A stretch of 64,000 bases of DNA from Marinospirillum alkalitolerans (GCF_045055655.1 NZ_JBANFI010000001.1:310001-374000); one strand, 5' to 3'; positions 44,026 through 53,146 are shown, counted from the first letter of the stretch. Notes: generated by a model not told the origin, from the letters alone. Made by a program: numbers and translations.

Positions 44026-44505
44026 ATGCTGAATAATACACTGATAAGAAATATTGTGGTGAGTCTCGTTGTGGCTTTACTGGCACCTTTGGTGCTCCCG
44101 ATTTTACTGATTGAGCCTGCCAATCTGGGTGGGACAACGGGTCAGGTGAAAGCCTATCTGCTGGTTTTTGTTTTGCTGATGTTTGGCGCCAGTATCAACG
44201 AAGCACTGCGCCTCAAGGCTCAGCAAAAAAAGTCCTACTCTTCTTCTGCGCAAGCAGCAGATGACGATTTTGATGATGAAGATGACCAAGACACCAGCCG
44301 TGAAGAAGGTGTGGTCAAGTGGTTTAACGTCAACAAGGGCTTTGGTTTTATTATTCGTGATCTGGGTGGCGAGGTTTTTGTGCACTTTCGCTCGATTCGT
44401 GGTTCAGGTCATCGCACCCTTAGAGAAGGCCAGCGTGTACGCTTTGTCGCTGTTGATGGTGAAAAAGGCTTACAGGCAGAAGACGTTTCTATTCTGAATC
44501 GTTAA
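44026..44505 (+). CDS. Membrane-anchored cold-shock domain protein
   Basis: This 159-residue protein joins two N-terminal membrane segments (NIVVSLVVALLAPLVLPILL and VKAYLLVFVLLMFGASI) to a C-terminal cold-shock domain through an acidic linker (AADDDFDDEDDQDTSREE). The nucleic-acid motifs are present: KGFGFII (RNP1) and EVFVHFRSI (RNP2), followed by LREGQRVRFVAVDGEKGLQA. This is the reverse order of the better-known cold-shock/DUF1294 fusion. It would hold an RNA-binding domain at the inner face of the membrane. A hairpin terminator follows. Confidence 0.88.
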   Translation: MLNNTLIRNIVVSLVVALLAPLVLPILLIEPANLGGTTGQVKAYLLVFVLLMFGASINEALRLKAQQKKSYSSSAQAADDDFDDEDDQDTSREEGVVKWFNVNKGFGFIIRDLGGEVFVHFRSIRGSGHRTLREGQRVRFVAVDGEKGLQAEDVSILNR

Positions 44506-44521
44506 GCTTAATTTTATTGCT

Positions 44522-44560
44522 GGCCCTGCTTCTTCTATAGAGAAACAGGGCCTTATTGTT
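44522..44560. terminator. Terminator between the cold-shock gene and dapE
   Basis: GGCCCTG and CAGGGCC, with inner TTCT / AGAGAA pairing, form a long stem followed by TTATTGTT on the plus strand. It lies between convergent genes. Confidence 0.65.
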
Positions 44561-45725
44561 ATACGTTGGCTTGAGAGACCTCAATCGAAGCGGCGAGCGA
44601 TTCCAGCAACCCGCTATAGATTTCGCTCAGCTGCTCTAAATCAGCAGCGGCCACTCGTTCATTGACTTGATGAATGGTCGCGTTGACTGGCCCCAGTTCA
44701 ACCACCTGAGCACCGGTTGGCGCAATAAAGCGTCCATCCGAGGTGCCGCCAGAGGTCGAAAGCTGCGTCTGACGTCCTGTCACCTGCTTGATGGCTGTTT
44801 GGGCGGCGGCCACGAGGCTGCCTTCTGCGGTTAAAAAGGGCAGGCCACTCAATTGCCACTCGATCACATAATCCAATTGATGGGCTTTTAGGATGGCCTC
44901 GGTACGCGCTTGAATGGCTTCGGCCGTCAGCTCGGTTGAGAAGCGCCAGTTAAATAGCACTTCTAGCTCACCTGGCACCACATTCGTTGCCCCCGTTCCG
45001 GCATGGATATTCGAAATCTGAAAGCTGGTCGCGGGGAAGAAGGCATTCCCCTGATCCCAGACTTCCTCGGTCAGCGCGGTGAGCGCTGGCGCGGCCAGAT
45101 GAATGGGGTTGCGTGCCAGATGTGGGTAGGCAACATGGCCCTGCTTGCCCTTGATGATCAGGCGACCGCCGAGTGATCCACGGCGTCCGTTCTTGATCAC
45201 ATCGCCCACCTGGGTTGTACTGGAAGGCTCGCCCACCAGACACCAGTCGATTTTCTCATTGCGCTCTTCTAGCCATTCGACCACCTTCACCGTGCCGTTT
45301 TTGGCTGGACCTTCTTCATCGCTGGTCAGCAGTAAGGCCAGATCTATTTGCGGATGGGGATGGCGTGTCAAAAAGACCTCTAAAGCCTCAATAAAGGCGG
45401 CAATACTGCCTTTCATATCGGCCGCACCACGGCCGCGCAAAAAACCTTCGCTATCGATTTCAGGTGTAAAAGGGTCTGTCTCCCAGCGCTCTTGTGGGCC
45501 TGGGGGCACAACATCCGTATGTCCGGCAAAGCAGAATAAAGGCTGCTGCTGGCCACGGCGTGCCCATAGATTATCCACCTCACCAAAGGGGAGGCGATAG
45601 AGGGTGAAGCCCAGCTTCTCAAGGCGTTGGCTCAGGTAATCCAAACAGCCTGCATCTTCTGGTGTGACGGAGGGGCGGCGAATCAGTTCAAAAGCGGTCG
45701 TCAGGGTCGGGGAGAGTGAGGTCAT
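44559..45725 (-). CDS. dapE: Succinyl-diaminopimelate desuccinylase
   Basis: DapE removes succinate from succinyl-diaminopimelate, the step after DapC. The 388-residue M20-family enzyme has CFAGHTDVVPPG with the first zinc His and Asp, GRGAADMKGS with the bridging Asp, LTSDEEGPAKNG with the catalytic Glu pair, and the distal HQVNERV histidine. The dimerisation domain (GRLIIKGKQGHVAYPHLARNP) is intact. It is encoded away from dapC-dapD and stands alone on the minus strand. Confidence 0.97.
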   Translation of the reverse strand: MTSLSPTLTTAFELIRRPSVTPEDAGCLDYLSQRLEKLGFTLYRLPFGEVDNLWARRGQQQPLFCFAGHTDVVPPGPQERWETDPFTPEIDSEGFLRGRGAADMKGSIAAFIEALEVFLTRHPHPQIDLALLLTSDEEGPAKNGTVKVVEWLEERNEKIDWCLVGEPSSTTQVGDVIKNGRRGSLGGRLIIKGKQGHVAYPHLARNPIHLAAPALTALTEEVWDQGNAFFPATSFQISNIHAGTGATNVVPGELEVLFNWRFSTELTAEAIQARTEAILKAHQLDYVIEWQLSGLPFLTAEGSLVAAAQTAIKQVTGRQTQLSTSGGTSDGRFIAPTGAQVVELGPVNATIHQVNERVAAADLEQLSEIYSGLLESLAASIEVSQANV

Positions 45726-45857
45726 GATTTCTCTTATTCAGTAGGCAGTCAAAAAAGCAAAAATAGCTTATAGTGGAACGTTATTTTTTAAGATGGCTGG
45801 GCTTATCGTAAACTAAACAGGCTGGTTCTATCCAGCGTGTCGGATGGAGTAGGGTGG

Positions 45858-46472
45858 ATGAGGATAAAAAGGCAGTGGGGATGGGCTTTGGGTGTGCTCC
45901 TTGCCTGCGTGGTGTTTTCGGCTCAAGCGGTGCAGGAGATCGATAACCCCTTTGGTGTGCGTATTGCGCTGCCTGAGCATTGGTTGAAGCTGACGCAAGA
46001 ACAGTTAAGCACTGTCGATCCTGTTGAGGGAGAGAACAGCATCGATTTACCACTTGAGACACGCCAGCTGCTTTCTGCACAACTGCGTGCCGGTGGCGTG
46101 ATGCTGATTTTCAATACCCAGCCCAGCGAGCAGGATTTTTACGACAATATCACCGTGATTGAGATCGAAGATCAGGTGCCAGAAGCAGCGGCGCAGATTC
46201 GCCAGACTTGTCAGGCCTTACCGCGCGTGCTGAGCCAGCGTTTAGGTCAAACGATCCGCTTGGATCAGTGCGCTGGGCGTGAAATCTCTGGTTTTCCGGC
46301 TTTTATTCTTGCCTACCCAGGCAAAACACCAGCCACACAGATTGTGCAGTATATGATTCAGATCGGACAAAACCGCAGTCTGGTTTTTACACTCGCCTAT
46401 CATCAGCAGCGCCCTGAAAGCCTCGCCGCTTTTGAACAGTTGATCACCGATTTAGAACTGCGTGCGCCTTAA
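45858..46472 (+). CDS. Secreted protein of unknown function
   Basis: This 204-residue protein has a clear signal peptide (MRIKRQWGWALGVLLACVVF...SAQA, cut near residue 23). The mature part, starting VQEIDNPFGVRIALPEHW, is a mixed alpha/beta domain with two cysteines (QTCQALP and DQCAGRE) that could form a disulphide. I do not recognise the family; a DcrB- or PsbP-like fold is possible but unproven. GGAG lies eight bases before the ATG. The gene is alone, divergent from dapE and followed by a repeat-rich gap. Confidence 0.8.
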   Translation: MRIKRQWGWALGVLLACVVFSAQAVQEIDNPFGVRIALPEHWLKLTQEQLSTVDPVEGENSIDLPLETRQLLSAQLRAGGVMLIFNTQPSEQDFYDNITVIEIEDQVPEAAAQIRQTCQALPRVLSQRLGQTIRLDQCAGREISGFPAFILAYPGKTPATQIVQYMIQIGQNRSLVFTLAYHQQRPESLAAFEQLITDLELRAP

Positions 46473-46482
46473 TCTCGTTCAG

Positions 46483-46518
46483 ATTCAAGTCGATCAGAAC
46501 GCGTTGGTCGACTTGAAT
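46483..46518. repeat. Long perfect hairpin upstream of prfB
   Basis: ATTCAAGTCGA and TCGACTTGAAT are perfect 11-base arms, extendable to 15 pairs with G-T pairing around an AACGCG loop. It lies 11 bases after the stop of the secreted protein. No T run follows. Confidence 0.7.
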
Positions 46519-46519
46519 G

Positions 46520-46553
46520 CGCAAGAGGTGCCCTATACGCAAGAAGTGCCCTA
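46520..46553 (+). repeat. Direct repeat pair upstream of prfB
   Basis: CGCAAGAGGTGCCCTA (46520-46535) and CGCAAGAAGTGCCCTA (46538-46553) differ at one base and are 18 bases apart. An inverted TAGGGCAC follows at 46582-46589. The group could form alternative RNA structures or a regulator site. Confidence 0.7.
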
Positions 46554-46719
46554 GAGGGATCAAATGGCCGCTGATGCGCAGTAGGGCACAGGCGGATTGG
46601 AGTGGAGTTCATCCTGCCCCTTAGGTAAAATGATCTGTTTTCTTCATGGCTCTGGTGTCATCGAGACGCCAAGAATCTTGCCAACCATTTATTTGCCAAC
46701 CTAGTGGAGAGCTTTCCAG

Positions 46720-47818
46720 ATGCTGGAAATCAACCCTTTTGTCTCCCTCAGTAAAGATATGCAGGCACGCGCAGACGTGTTGAGGGGGTATCTTTGACTA
46801 TGCCGAAAAGAAAGAGCGTCTTGAAGAAGTCACGCGCGAACTAGAGCAGCCGGATGTCTGGAACGAACCAGAACGCGCTCAGGCATTGGGTAAAGAACGT
46901 GCCCAGCTTGAACAGATAGTGCACACGCTGGATACGCTGGATGCGGGTTTAACAGATGCGCGTGATTTGCTTGAATTGGCCGCTGCTGAAGATGATCAGG
47001 ATACCCTGGATGCCGTCGATGCCGATTTGCAAGCTCTGCTCAAGCAGCTTGAGGGCCTGGAGTTTCGGCGCATGTTCTCCGGTGAAATGGACCCAATGAA
47101 TGCCTATCTGGATATTCAGGCCGGTTCTGGTGGCACTGAAGCCCAAGACTGGGCCAGCATGATGCTGCGCATGTATCTGCGCTGGGCTGATGCACACGGC
47201 TTCAAAACAGAAGTTGTCGAGCTTTCCGATGGTGAGGTGGCGGGTATTAAATCTGCCACGCTGCGCATTGAAGGCGACTATGCCTATGGCTGGCTCAGAA
47301 CAGAGACCGGTGTGCATCGTCTCGTGCGCAAAAGTCCTTTTGACTCTGGCGGACGCCGTCATACCTCTTTCAGCTCAGTTTTTGTGGCACCTGAGGTCGA
47401 TGATAGCTTTGAAATCGATATCAATCCCGCCGATTTACGTGTGGATGTTTATCGTGCCTCCGGAGCGGGTGGTCAGCACGTTAACCGGACTGAATCTGCG
47501 GTACGGATCACCCACTTGCCGACCAATACTGTTGTTGCCTGTCAGACACAGCGCTCGCAGCATGCCAACAAGGATTTTGCGATGAAGCAGCTCAAAGCCA
47601 AGCTTTGGGAGCTGGAAATGCAAAAGCGCAATGCAGAAAAGCAAAAGCTCGAAGACTCGAAGGCCGATATCGGCTGGGGTAGCCAGATCCGCTCTTATGT
47701 TCTGGATGATTCGCGCATTAAAGATTTACGCACAGGGGTAGAGAATCGCAACACCCAGGCCGTGCTGGATGGCGATCTTGATAAATTTATTGAAGCCAGC
47801 TTAAAACAGGGGCTATAA
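46720..47818 (+). CDS. prfB: Peptide chain release factor 2, with programmed +1 frameshift
   Basis: RF2 recognises UGA and UAA stop codons and releases the peptide. The gene starts at 46720 (MLEINPFVSLSKDM), reads to an in-frame TGA at 46795, then must shift +1 to continue as DYAEKKERLEEVTRELEQPD. The shift site AGGGGGTATCTTTGAC is the same as in E. coli, with its internal Shine-Dalgarno and CTT slip codon, so RF2 controls its own level. The product has 365 residues, equal to E. coli RF2. The SPF motif (RKSPFDSGGRRH) reads the stop codon and GAGGQHVNRTES is the GGQ catalytic loop. lysS follows one base after the stop. Confidence 0.98.
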
Positions 47819-47819
47819 A

Positions 47820-49334
47820 ATGACTGAAACAACCGCAGCAGAGCCAGAGAGCCATCGTCTTAGTGAAGAAGATAACAAGCTGATTGCGGAGCGACGCCAG
47901 AAGCTGGCCCAACGACGCGCTCAGGGTCAGGCCTTTCCTAATCATCTGCGCCGCGATGCCCTTGCTGGTGATTTGCAGCAAGAACTGGGCGCTTTGAGCA
48001 AAGAAGAGCTAGAAGCGCTGGGACGTCGTGCTCAGGTGGCTGGCCGTGTGATGCGGATGCGTGGCCCCTTTATTGTGATTCAGGATGTCAGCGGCCAGAT
48101 CCAGCTGTATGTGGATAAAAAAGGCCTTGAAGAAAGCCAGCGTGACGATATCAAAACCTGGGATCTGGGTGATCTGGTCTATGCACAAGGGGTGATCCAC
48201 AAATCAGGCAAGGGCGATTTGTATGTGCATATCGAACACAGTCAGCTGCTGACCAAGAGCCTGCGTCCGCTGCCTGATAAGTTTCATGGCTTGGCGGATC
48301 AGGAAATGCGCTATCGTCAGCGCTATGTCGATCTGATCGTGAATGCCGAATCGCGCCACTGCTTTGCCGTGCGTTCTAAGGTCATCAGTGGCATTCGCCG
48401 CTTTATGGAAGCGCGTCAGTTTATGGAGGTCGAAACCCCCATGCTGCAAGTGATTCCCGGTGGTGCCACGGCGCGGCCTTTTGTGACTCATCACAATGCC
48501 TTGGGTCAGGATATGTACCTGCGTATCGCGCCCGAGCTTTACCTCAAGCGCTTGGTGGTGGGCGGCTTTGAGAAGGTTTACGAGATCAATCGTAACTTCC
48601 GCAATGAAGGCCTCTCCACCCGTCATAACCCAGAATTTACGATGATCGAGTTCTACTGGGCCTATGCGGACTACCGTGATTTGATGGACTTCACCGAAGC
48701 GCTGCTGAAAAATCTGGCTGAAGAAGTGCTGGGCACCACTCAGGTTCCTTATCAGGGTGAGGTGTTCGAGTTTGGTCAGCCCTTCCAGCGTTTGACAATG
48801 CAAGAAGCCATTATCCAGTATGGTGAGGGCATCAGTGCGGCGGATCTGGCCACGCGTGAGGCCGCAGCGGCTGTCGCTGAGCGTCTAAAAATCCAGGTGA
48901 AGCCTATTTGGGGTCTGGGGCGCATCATCACCGAAATCTTTGAAGAAGTCGCCGAGCACCAGCTGCGTCAGCCCACCTTCATTACTGAATATCCCGCCGA
49001 GGTTTCGCCTTTGGCGCGGCGTAATGATGCCAACCCAGAAGTGACCGATCGCTTTGAATTCTTTATTGGAGGGCGTGAGATTGCCAATGGCTTCTCAGAG
49101 CTGAACGATGCTGAAGATCAGCGTGATCGCTTCTTGGAGCAGGTCAAGGAAAAAGAAGCTGGAGATGATGAGGCGATGTTCTATGATGCGGATTATATTC
49201 GTGCATTAGAATACGGCTTGCCACCAACGGCAGGTGAAGGGATAGGGATAGATCGTCTGGTGATGCTGTTTACCGACAGCCCCTCGATCCGTGATGTCTT
49301 GCTCTTCCCTGCGATGCGCCCTGAAGCCGACTAA
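47820..49334 (+). CDS. lysS: Lysyl-tRNA synthetase, class II
   Basis: LysRS charges tRNA-Lys. The 504-residue protein has an N-terminal OB-fold anticodon domain (VAGRVMRMRGPFIVIQDVSG) and a class II catalytic core: motif 1 near RRFMEARQFMEVETPMLQ, motif 2 YEINRNFRNEGLSTRHNPEF and motif 3 GEGIGIDRLVMLFTDSPSI. It follows prfB as in E. coli and many relatives, where the two are cotranscribed. Confidence 0.98.
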   Translation: MTETTAAEPESHRLSEEDNKLIAERRQKLAQRRAQGQAFPNHLRRDALAGDLQQELGALSKEELEALGRRAQVAGRVMRMRGPFIVIQDVSGQIQLYVDKKGLEESQRDDIKTWDLGDLVYAQGVIHKSGKGDLYVHIEHSQLLTKSLRPLPDKFHGLADQEMRYRQRYVDLIVNAESRHCFAVRSKVISGIRRFMEARQFMEVETPMLQVIPGGATARPFVTHHNALGQDMYLRIAPELYLKRLVVGGFEKVYEINRNFRNEGLSTRHNPEFTMIEFYWAYADYRDLMDFTEALLKNLAEEVLGTTQVPYQGEVFEFGQPFQRLTMQEAIIQYGEGISAADLATREAAAAVAERLKIQVKPIWGLGRIITEIFEEVAEHQLRQPTFITEYPAEVSPLARRNDANPEVTDRFEFFIGGREIANGFSELNDAEDQRDRFLEQVKEKEAGDDEAMFYDADYIRALEYGLPPTAGEGIGIDRLVMLFTDSPSIRDVLLFPAMRPEAD

Positions 49335-49369
49335 GTGTGGCTAGGCTCGTATGAGCCAGCTCACAGCTC

Positions 49370-49396
49370 AAGCCCTCCATGACGGAGGGCTTTTTT
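49370..49396 (+). terminator. Rho-independent terminator after prfB-lysS
   Basis: AAGCCCTCC and GGAGGGCTT form a nine-base stem with an ATGAC loop followed by a T run. Confidence 0.92.
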
Positions 49397-49469
49397 GTTT
49401 GGCTGGATTTTAACCACGCATGTTGCTGCAGTGCCAGCCACAAACAGCTTGGCATTAATCAGAGGTTTC

Positions 49470-50981
49470 TTAGCTAAATGTCAGCTCAAATCCAGCCTGA
49501 GCCTGCCAGCTGGCTTCCTGCTCTAAATCGGCTTGCAGTAACGGCTGTTCGGCTAGCCAACCCTCAGGAAACTGAAGATGCAGGCTTTCTTTGGGTGTGG
49601 TGTTATCGACACTGAGTTGCATGTTCTGCAGCGGGGCATCAGGTCGGCTGTGGTGGAAAAGGACAGATAGACGCAAAAGACGCGCTAGACGCTTGAGCTT
49701 GAGTGCATCTTCAGGCGAAAAGCTTTTGAAATCGCCCTGCGCAAACTTGCGTCGATGGGTACGAATTAAAACAGCGAGCTTTCTTTGTTCGAGGCGGGTA
49801 TAACCGGGAAGATCGGCATACTGCATTAAATAAGCGCCATGCTTATGATATTGCGTATGGGCTACACTGAGCCCGATTTCATGTAAGGCCGCGGCCCGTG
49901 CGAGTTTATCGCGCCATTTAGCTTGCATCAGCCCCCATGCGCTGTTGACCTGTTCAAGGAGATAAAGACAGCTGCTTTGCACCAGCTGGCTTTGCAGCAG
50001 ATCGACTTGAAACCTTTCTTGCAATCCATTGAGCGTGCGATCACGAATATCCACATCCGCAGCCAATCCAGAAAGCTCATACAGCAGACCTTCACGCAGA
50101 GCCCCTTCGACAAAATGCATTTCTTTGATCTGCAGCGCTTCAAAAAAGGCCGAGGCAATGGCTAAACCGGCAGGCAGCACCTTGGCGCGATCAGCCCGTA
50201 AACCATAAACAGTCCAGTGATCTGCGCTCTTGTGCTTCAGCAGGTCTTTCTCTAACTCATGTAGCTTTTTGGCGGTTAAAGGTGCAAATTCGCCCTGTCC
50301 GGCAATCAGTGATAACGCTTTGAGACTGCCTGAGCTGCCTTGCGCCACCTGCCAGCCACAACCTAGATAGCTTTTTTGGATGTGCAGGAGTTCACTGAGT
50401 GCAGCCAGGCGGGCTTGCTGAAAGGCTTTGTTGGTGATCTGCCCCTGCTTGAAAAAACGCTGTGTATAGCTGACGCATCCCATATGCAGACTTTCCATCA
50501 GCGCAGGTTCTGCGCCATCACCAATAATAAATTCGGTGCTGCCGCCGCCGATATCAATCACCAGTCTGCGGCCTTCTATCTTGGGCGAGGTAAACACCAC
50601 GCCGGTATAAATCAAACGTGCTTCTTCGCGGCCGGCAATAATCTCGATTGGCACACCCAGAATCTCTTCAGCGCGTTCGAGAAACTCCTGGCTATTGTGT
50701 GCAGCGCGCAGGGCATTGGTACCTACGGCCTTGACCTGCTGCTCACCCAATCCTTGTATAAAAGGAGCCATCTGCTGCAAGCAGGCAAGGCCTCTTTGCT
50801 GAGCTTCTTCGCTTAAAAGACCTTGATCATCGAGTCCGGCGGCCAGCTGTACCTTCTCGCCAAGTCGTTTAAGTAGATTAAGCTCGCCGTGCATTTTACG
50901 GGCCAGCAAGAGATGGAAGCTATTAGAGCCAAGATCTAAAGCGGCTAAAGTGGTGCCATCGGGGAGGTTGGCGTCTGTCAT
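49470..50981 (-). CDS. ppx: Exopolyphosphatase Ppx
   Basis: Ppx removes terminal phosphates from polyphosphate; the family also includes GppA, which acts on pppGpp. The 503-residue protein has LAALDLGSNSFHLLLAR and DIGGGSTEFIIG phosphate loops of the ASKHA fold, VGTNALRAA with catalytic Glu nearby in REEARLIYTGV, and a C-terminal HD-like helical domain (ALHEIGLSVAHTQYHKHGAY). Its size and C-terminal domain fit Ppx. The ATG at 50981 is used; the frame is open to 51029. It is divergent from trxA. Together with ppk2 it indicates active polyphosphate turnover. Confidence 0.93.
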   Translation of the reverse strand: MTDANLPDGTTLAALDLGSNSFHLLLARKMHGELNLLKRLGEKVQLAAGLDDQGLLSEEAQQRGLACLQQMAPFIQGLGEQQVKAVGTNALRAAHNSQEFLERAEEILGVPIEIIAGREEARLIYTGVVFTSPKIEGRRLVIDIGGGSTEFIIGDGAEPALMESLHMGCVSYTQRFFKQGQITNKAFQQARLAALSELLHIQKSYLGCGWQVAQGSSGSLKALSLIAGQGEFAPLTAKKLHELEKDLLKHKSADHWTVYGLRADRAKVLPAGLAIASAFFEALQIKEMHFVEGALREGLLYELSGLAADVDIRDRTLNGLQERFQVDLLQSQLVQSSCLYLLEQVNSAWGLMQAKWRDKLARAAALHEIGLSVAHTQYHKHGAYLMQYADLPGYTRLEQRKLAVLIRTHRRKFAQGDFKSFSPEDALKLKRLARLLRLSVLFHHSRPDAPLQNMQLSVDNTTPKESLHLQFPEGWLAEQPLLQADLEQEASWQAQAGFELTFS

Positions 50982-51103
50982 GAACCCTGCCTTTGTTGAG
51001 TCATCAGCAATCCTAGTGAAGTGGCTCAAGATACCACTTCAAAAGCGAATTATATATTTTAATCTGACCAGTCAGCGCAGGTGAATCACAAATCAGAGAG
51101 GAC

Positions 51104-51132
51104 TTTAGCCCTTGCAAAGAGAGTGCTATGAT
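51104..51132 (+). promoter_or_regulatory. Predicted trxA promoter
   Basis: An extended -10 (TGCTATGAT, 51124-51132) lies 57 bases before the trxA ATG. A weak -35 (TTTAGC) is 17 bases upstream of the -10 hexamer. Confidence 0.4.
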
Positions 51133-51188
51133 AAAGCGCATCACTGAATGGCCAAGTGCCGAGACTGCATGATTTTGGGAGAGACACC

Positions 51189-51515
51189 ATGAGTAGTACG
51201 ATTGTGAATGTGACTGACGCCAGCTTTGAAGAAGAAGTTCTGCAATCCACGCAGCCAGTTTTAGTCGACTACTGGGCCGAGTGGTGTGGTCCTTGCAAGA
51301 TGATTGCCCCTGTTCTGGAAGAAGTGGCCAGCGAATATGAAGGTCGTATTAAGGTGTGCAAGCTCAATATTGATGAAAATACAGAGACACCAGCCAAGTT
51401 TGGTATTCGTGGTATTCCAACGCTGATGATCTTTAAAGGCGGTAATGCCGAAGCCACCAAGGTGGGTGCCCTGTCTAAAACTCAGCTCTCTGCTTTTATT
51501 GATGCCAGCCTCTAA
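51189..51515 (+). CDS. trxA: Thioredoxin 1
   Basis: Thioredoxin reduces protein disulphides in the cytoplasm with electrons from thioredoxin reductase. The 108-residue protein has the active site YWAEWCGPCKMIAP (Cys33, Cys36), LNIDENTETPAKFGIRGIPT with the cis-proline, and LMIFKGGN. The ATG at 51189 has GGAG seven bases upstream; an in-frame start at 51156 is rejected. It lies upstream of rho, as in E. coli and many relatives. Confidence 0.98.
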   Translation: MSSTIVNVTDASFEEEVLQSTQPVLVDYWAEWCGPCKMIAPVLEEVASEYEGRIKVCKLNIDENTETPAKFGIRGIPTLMIFKGGNAEATKVGALSKTQLSAFIDASL

Positions 51516-51886
51516 ACGCTGAAGCTTGCCCGTCCTGCCTTGGAGCACAAAAAAACTTGCACCTCGGCAGGCACTCAGGCAAGATAGCTTGGCTTTGATA
51601 CCTCGCTCGCTCTTCTGGTCTTTTTTTGATTCCGCGATCAGTTGCAGCAAGTGGCTCAGCCAAGATCCAAGCATCTGGCCTTGAGTAGGCCTACAATCAC
51701 CGTCATGCCCCATATCCTCTGAGTGTTTTCCACGTTTTCTGTTTCTCCATGCCTGCAACAACGCGCTGGTGAGTCCAACGGCGGAAACGAAACCACTCGG
51801 CACTCTCAACTGGATGCAAGCACGGTATTCTTTATCCGCTCCGCTTAGACGGAATTGATCCCAGTAAGACCACCAATACAAAACTC
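51516..51886 (+). promoter_or_regulatory. rho leader region, no gene seen
   Basis: This 371-base gap between trxA and rho carries no convincing coding frame. It includes C-rich, unstructured stretches (around 51690-51830) that could serve as Rho loading sites. In E. coli Rho represses itself by terminating in its leader, so the same is inferred here. No intrinsic terminator was found after trxA. Confidence 0.45.
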
Positions 51887-53146
51887 ATGAATCTGACCGA
51901 ACTCAAGCAGAAACCCGTTGCCGAATTAATGGAAATTGCGAATGAAATGGGCATTGAAAGTGTCGCCCGTTCTCGTAAGCAAGATATTATTTTTGCCATT
52001 CTCAAACGTCACGCCAAAAGCGGTGAAGATATTTATGGAGATGGCGTACTGGAAATTTTACAGGATGGATTTGGTTTCCTGCGTTCAGCAGATTCCTCCT
52101 ACCTTGCTGGGCCTGATGATATCTATGTTTCCCCCAGCCAGATTCGCCGCTTTAACCTGCGCAAAGGCGATACTATTTCCGGCAAGATTCGCCCCCCTAA
52201 AGATGGCGAGCGCTACTTTGCCTTGTTAAAGGTGGATTCAATTAACTTTGACCGCCCTGAAAACGCCAAACACAAGATTCTATTTGAAAACCTAACGCCG
52301 CTCTTTCCAGATGACCGCATGGTGATGGAAGTGGGCAATGGCTCTAGCGAAGATCTCACCGCACGGATCATTGACCTGGTCTCGCCAATTGGTAAGGGCC
52401 AGCGGGGATTGATTGTCTCGCCACCCAAGGCGGGTAAAACGCTGATGCTGCAAAATGTGGCCAATTCCATCAAGCGTAATAATCCAGAGTGTCATCTGAT
52501 CGTGCTGCTGATTGATGAGCGCCCTGAAGAAGTGACCGAGATGCAGCGCACCGTGCGTGGCGAGGTCGTGGCCTCCACTTTTGATGAGCCGCCAGCACGT
52601 CACGTTCAAGTTGCCGAGATGGTGATCGAGAAGGCCAAGCGTTTGGTTGAGCACAAGCTGGATGTCATCATTCTTCTTGATTCGATTACTCGTCTTGCTC
52701 GTGCTTATAATACCGTAGTGCCTAGCTCAGGTAAGGTGCTGACGGGTGGTGTCGATGCCCATGCACTGGAAAAGCCCAAGCGTTTCTTTGGTGCGGCGCG
52801 TAATATCGAAGAAGGCGGCAGCTTAACCATTATTGCAACTGCGCTGGTGGATACAGGCTCGAAAATGGATGAAGTCATCTATGAAGAGTTTAAAGGCACC
52901 GGCAATATGGAAGTGCACCTGGATCGTAAAGTGGCTGAAAAGCGCATTTACCCAGCGATCAATATTCGTCGTTCAGGCACGCGCCGTGAAGATCTTCTGG
53001 CCTCTGAAGAAGATCTGCAGCGTATGTGGATTCTGCGTAAGCTGCTCAATCCTATGGAAGATGTGGCCGCGACTGAGTTCCTGATTGACCGTTTAAAAGA
53101 TACCAAAACCAATATGGAATTCTTTGAGGCCATGAAGCGCAAATAG
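51887..53146 (+). CDS. rho: Transcription termination factor Rho
   Basis: Rho is a hexameric RNA helicase that stops untranslated transcripts. The 419 residues equal the E. coli length. The N-terminal MNLTELKQKPVAELMEIANE is followed by the cold-shock-like RNA-binding domain (DGFGFLRSADSSYLAGPDDI), Walker A in VSPPKAGKTLMLQNVA, LLIDERPEEVTEM, Walker B in VIILLDSITRLARAYN and the Q/R-loop region VPSSGKVLTGGVD. It is intact and needs no alternative start. Confidence 0.99.
   Translation: MNLTELKQKPVAELMEIANEMGIESVARSRKQDIIFAILKRHAKSGEDIYGDGVLEILQDGFGFLRSADSSYLAGPDDIYVSPSQIRRFNLRKGDTISGKIRPPKDGERYFALLKVDSINFDRPENAKHKILFENLTPLFPDDRMVMEVGNGSSEDLTARIIDLVSPIGKGQRGLIVSPPKAGKTLMLQNVANSIKRNNPECHLIVLLIDERPEEVTEMQRTVRGEVVASTFDEPPARHVQVAEMVIEKAKRLVEHKLDVIILLDSITRLARAYNTVVPSSGKVLTGGVDAHALEKPKRFFGAARNIEEGGSLTIIATALVDTGSKMDEVIYEEFKGTGNMEVHLDRKVAEKRIYPAINIRRSGTRREDLLASEEDLQRMWILRKLLNPMEDVAATEFLIDRLKDTKTNMEFFEAMKRK

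Noticed and set aside
46886..47818. prfB as a shortened gene starting at a GTG at 46886
   Set aside because: The upstream part from 46720 with the TGA and frameshift site gives the full 365-residue RF2, so the short form is an artefact of reading one frame.
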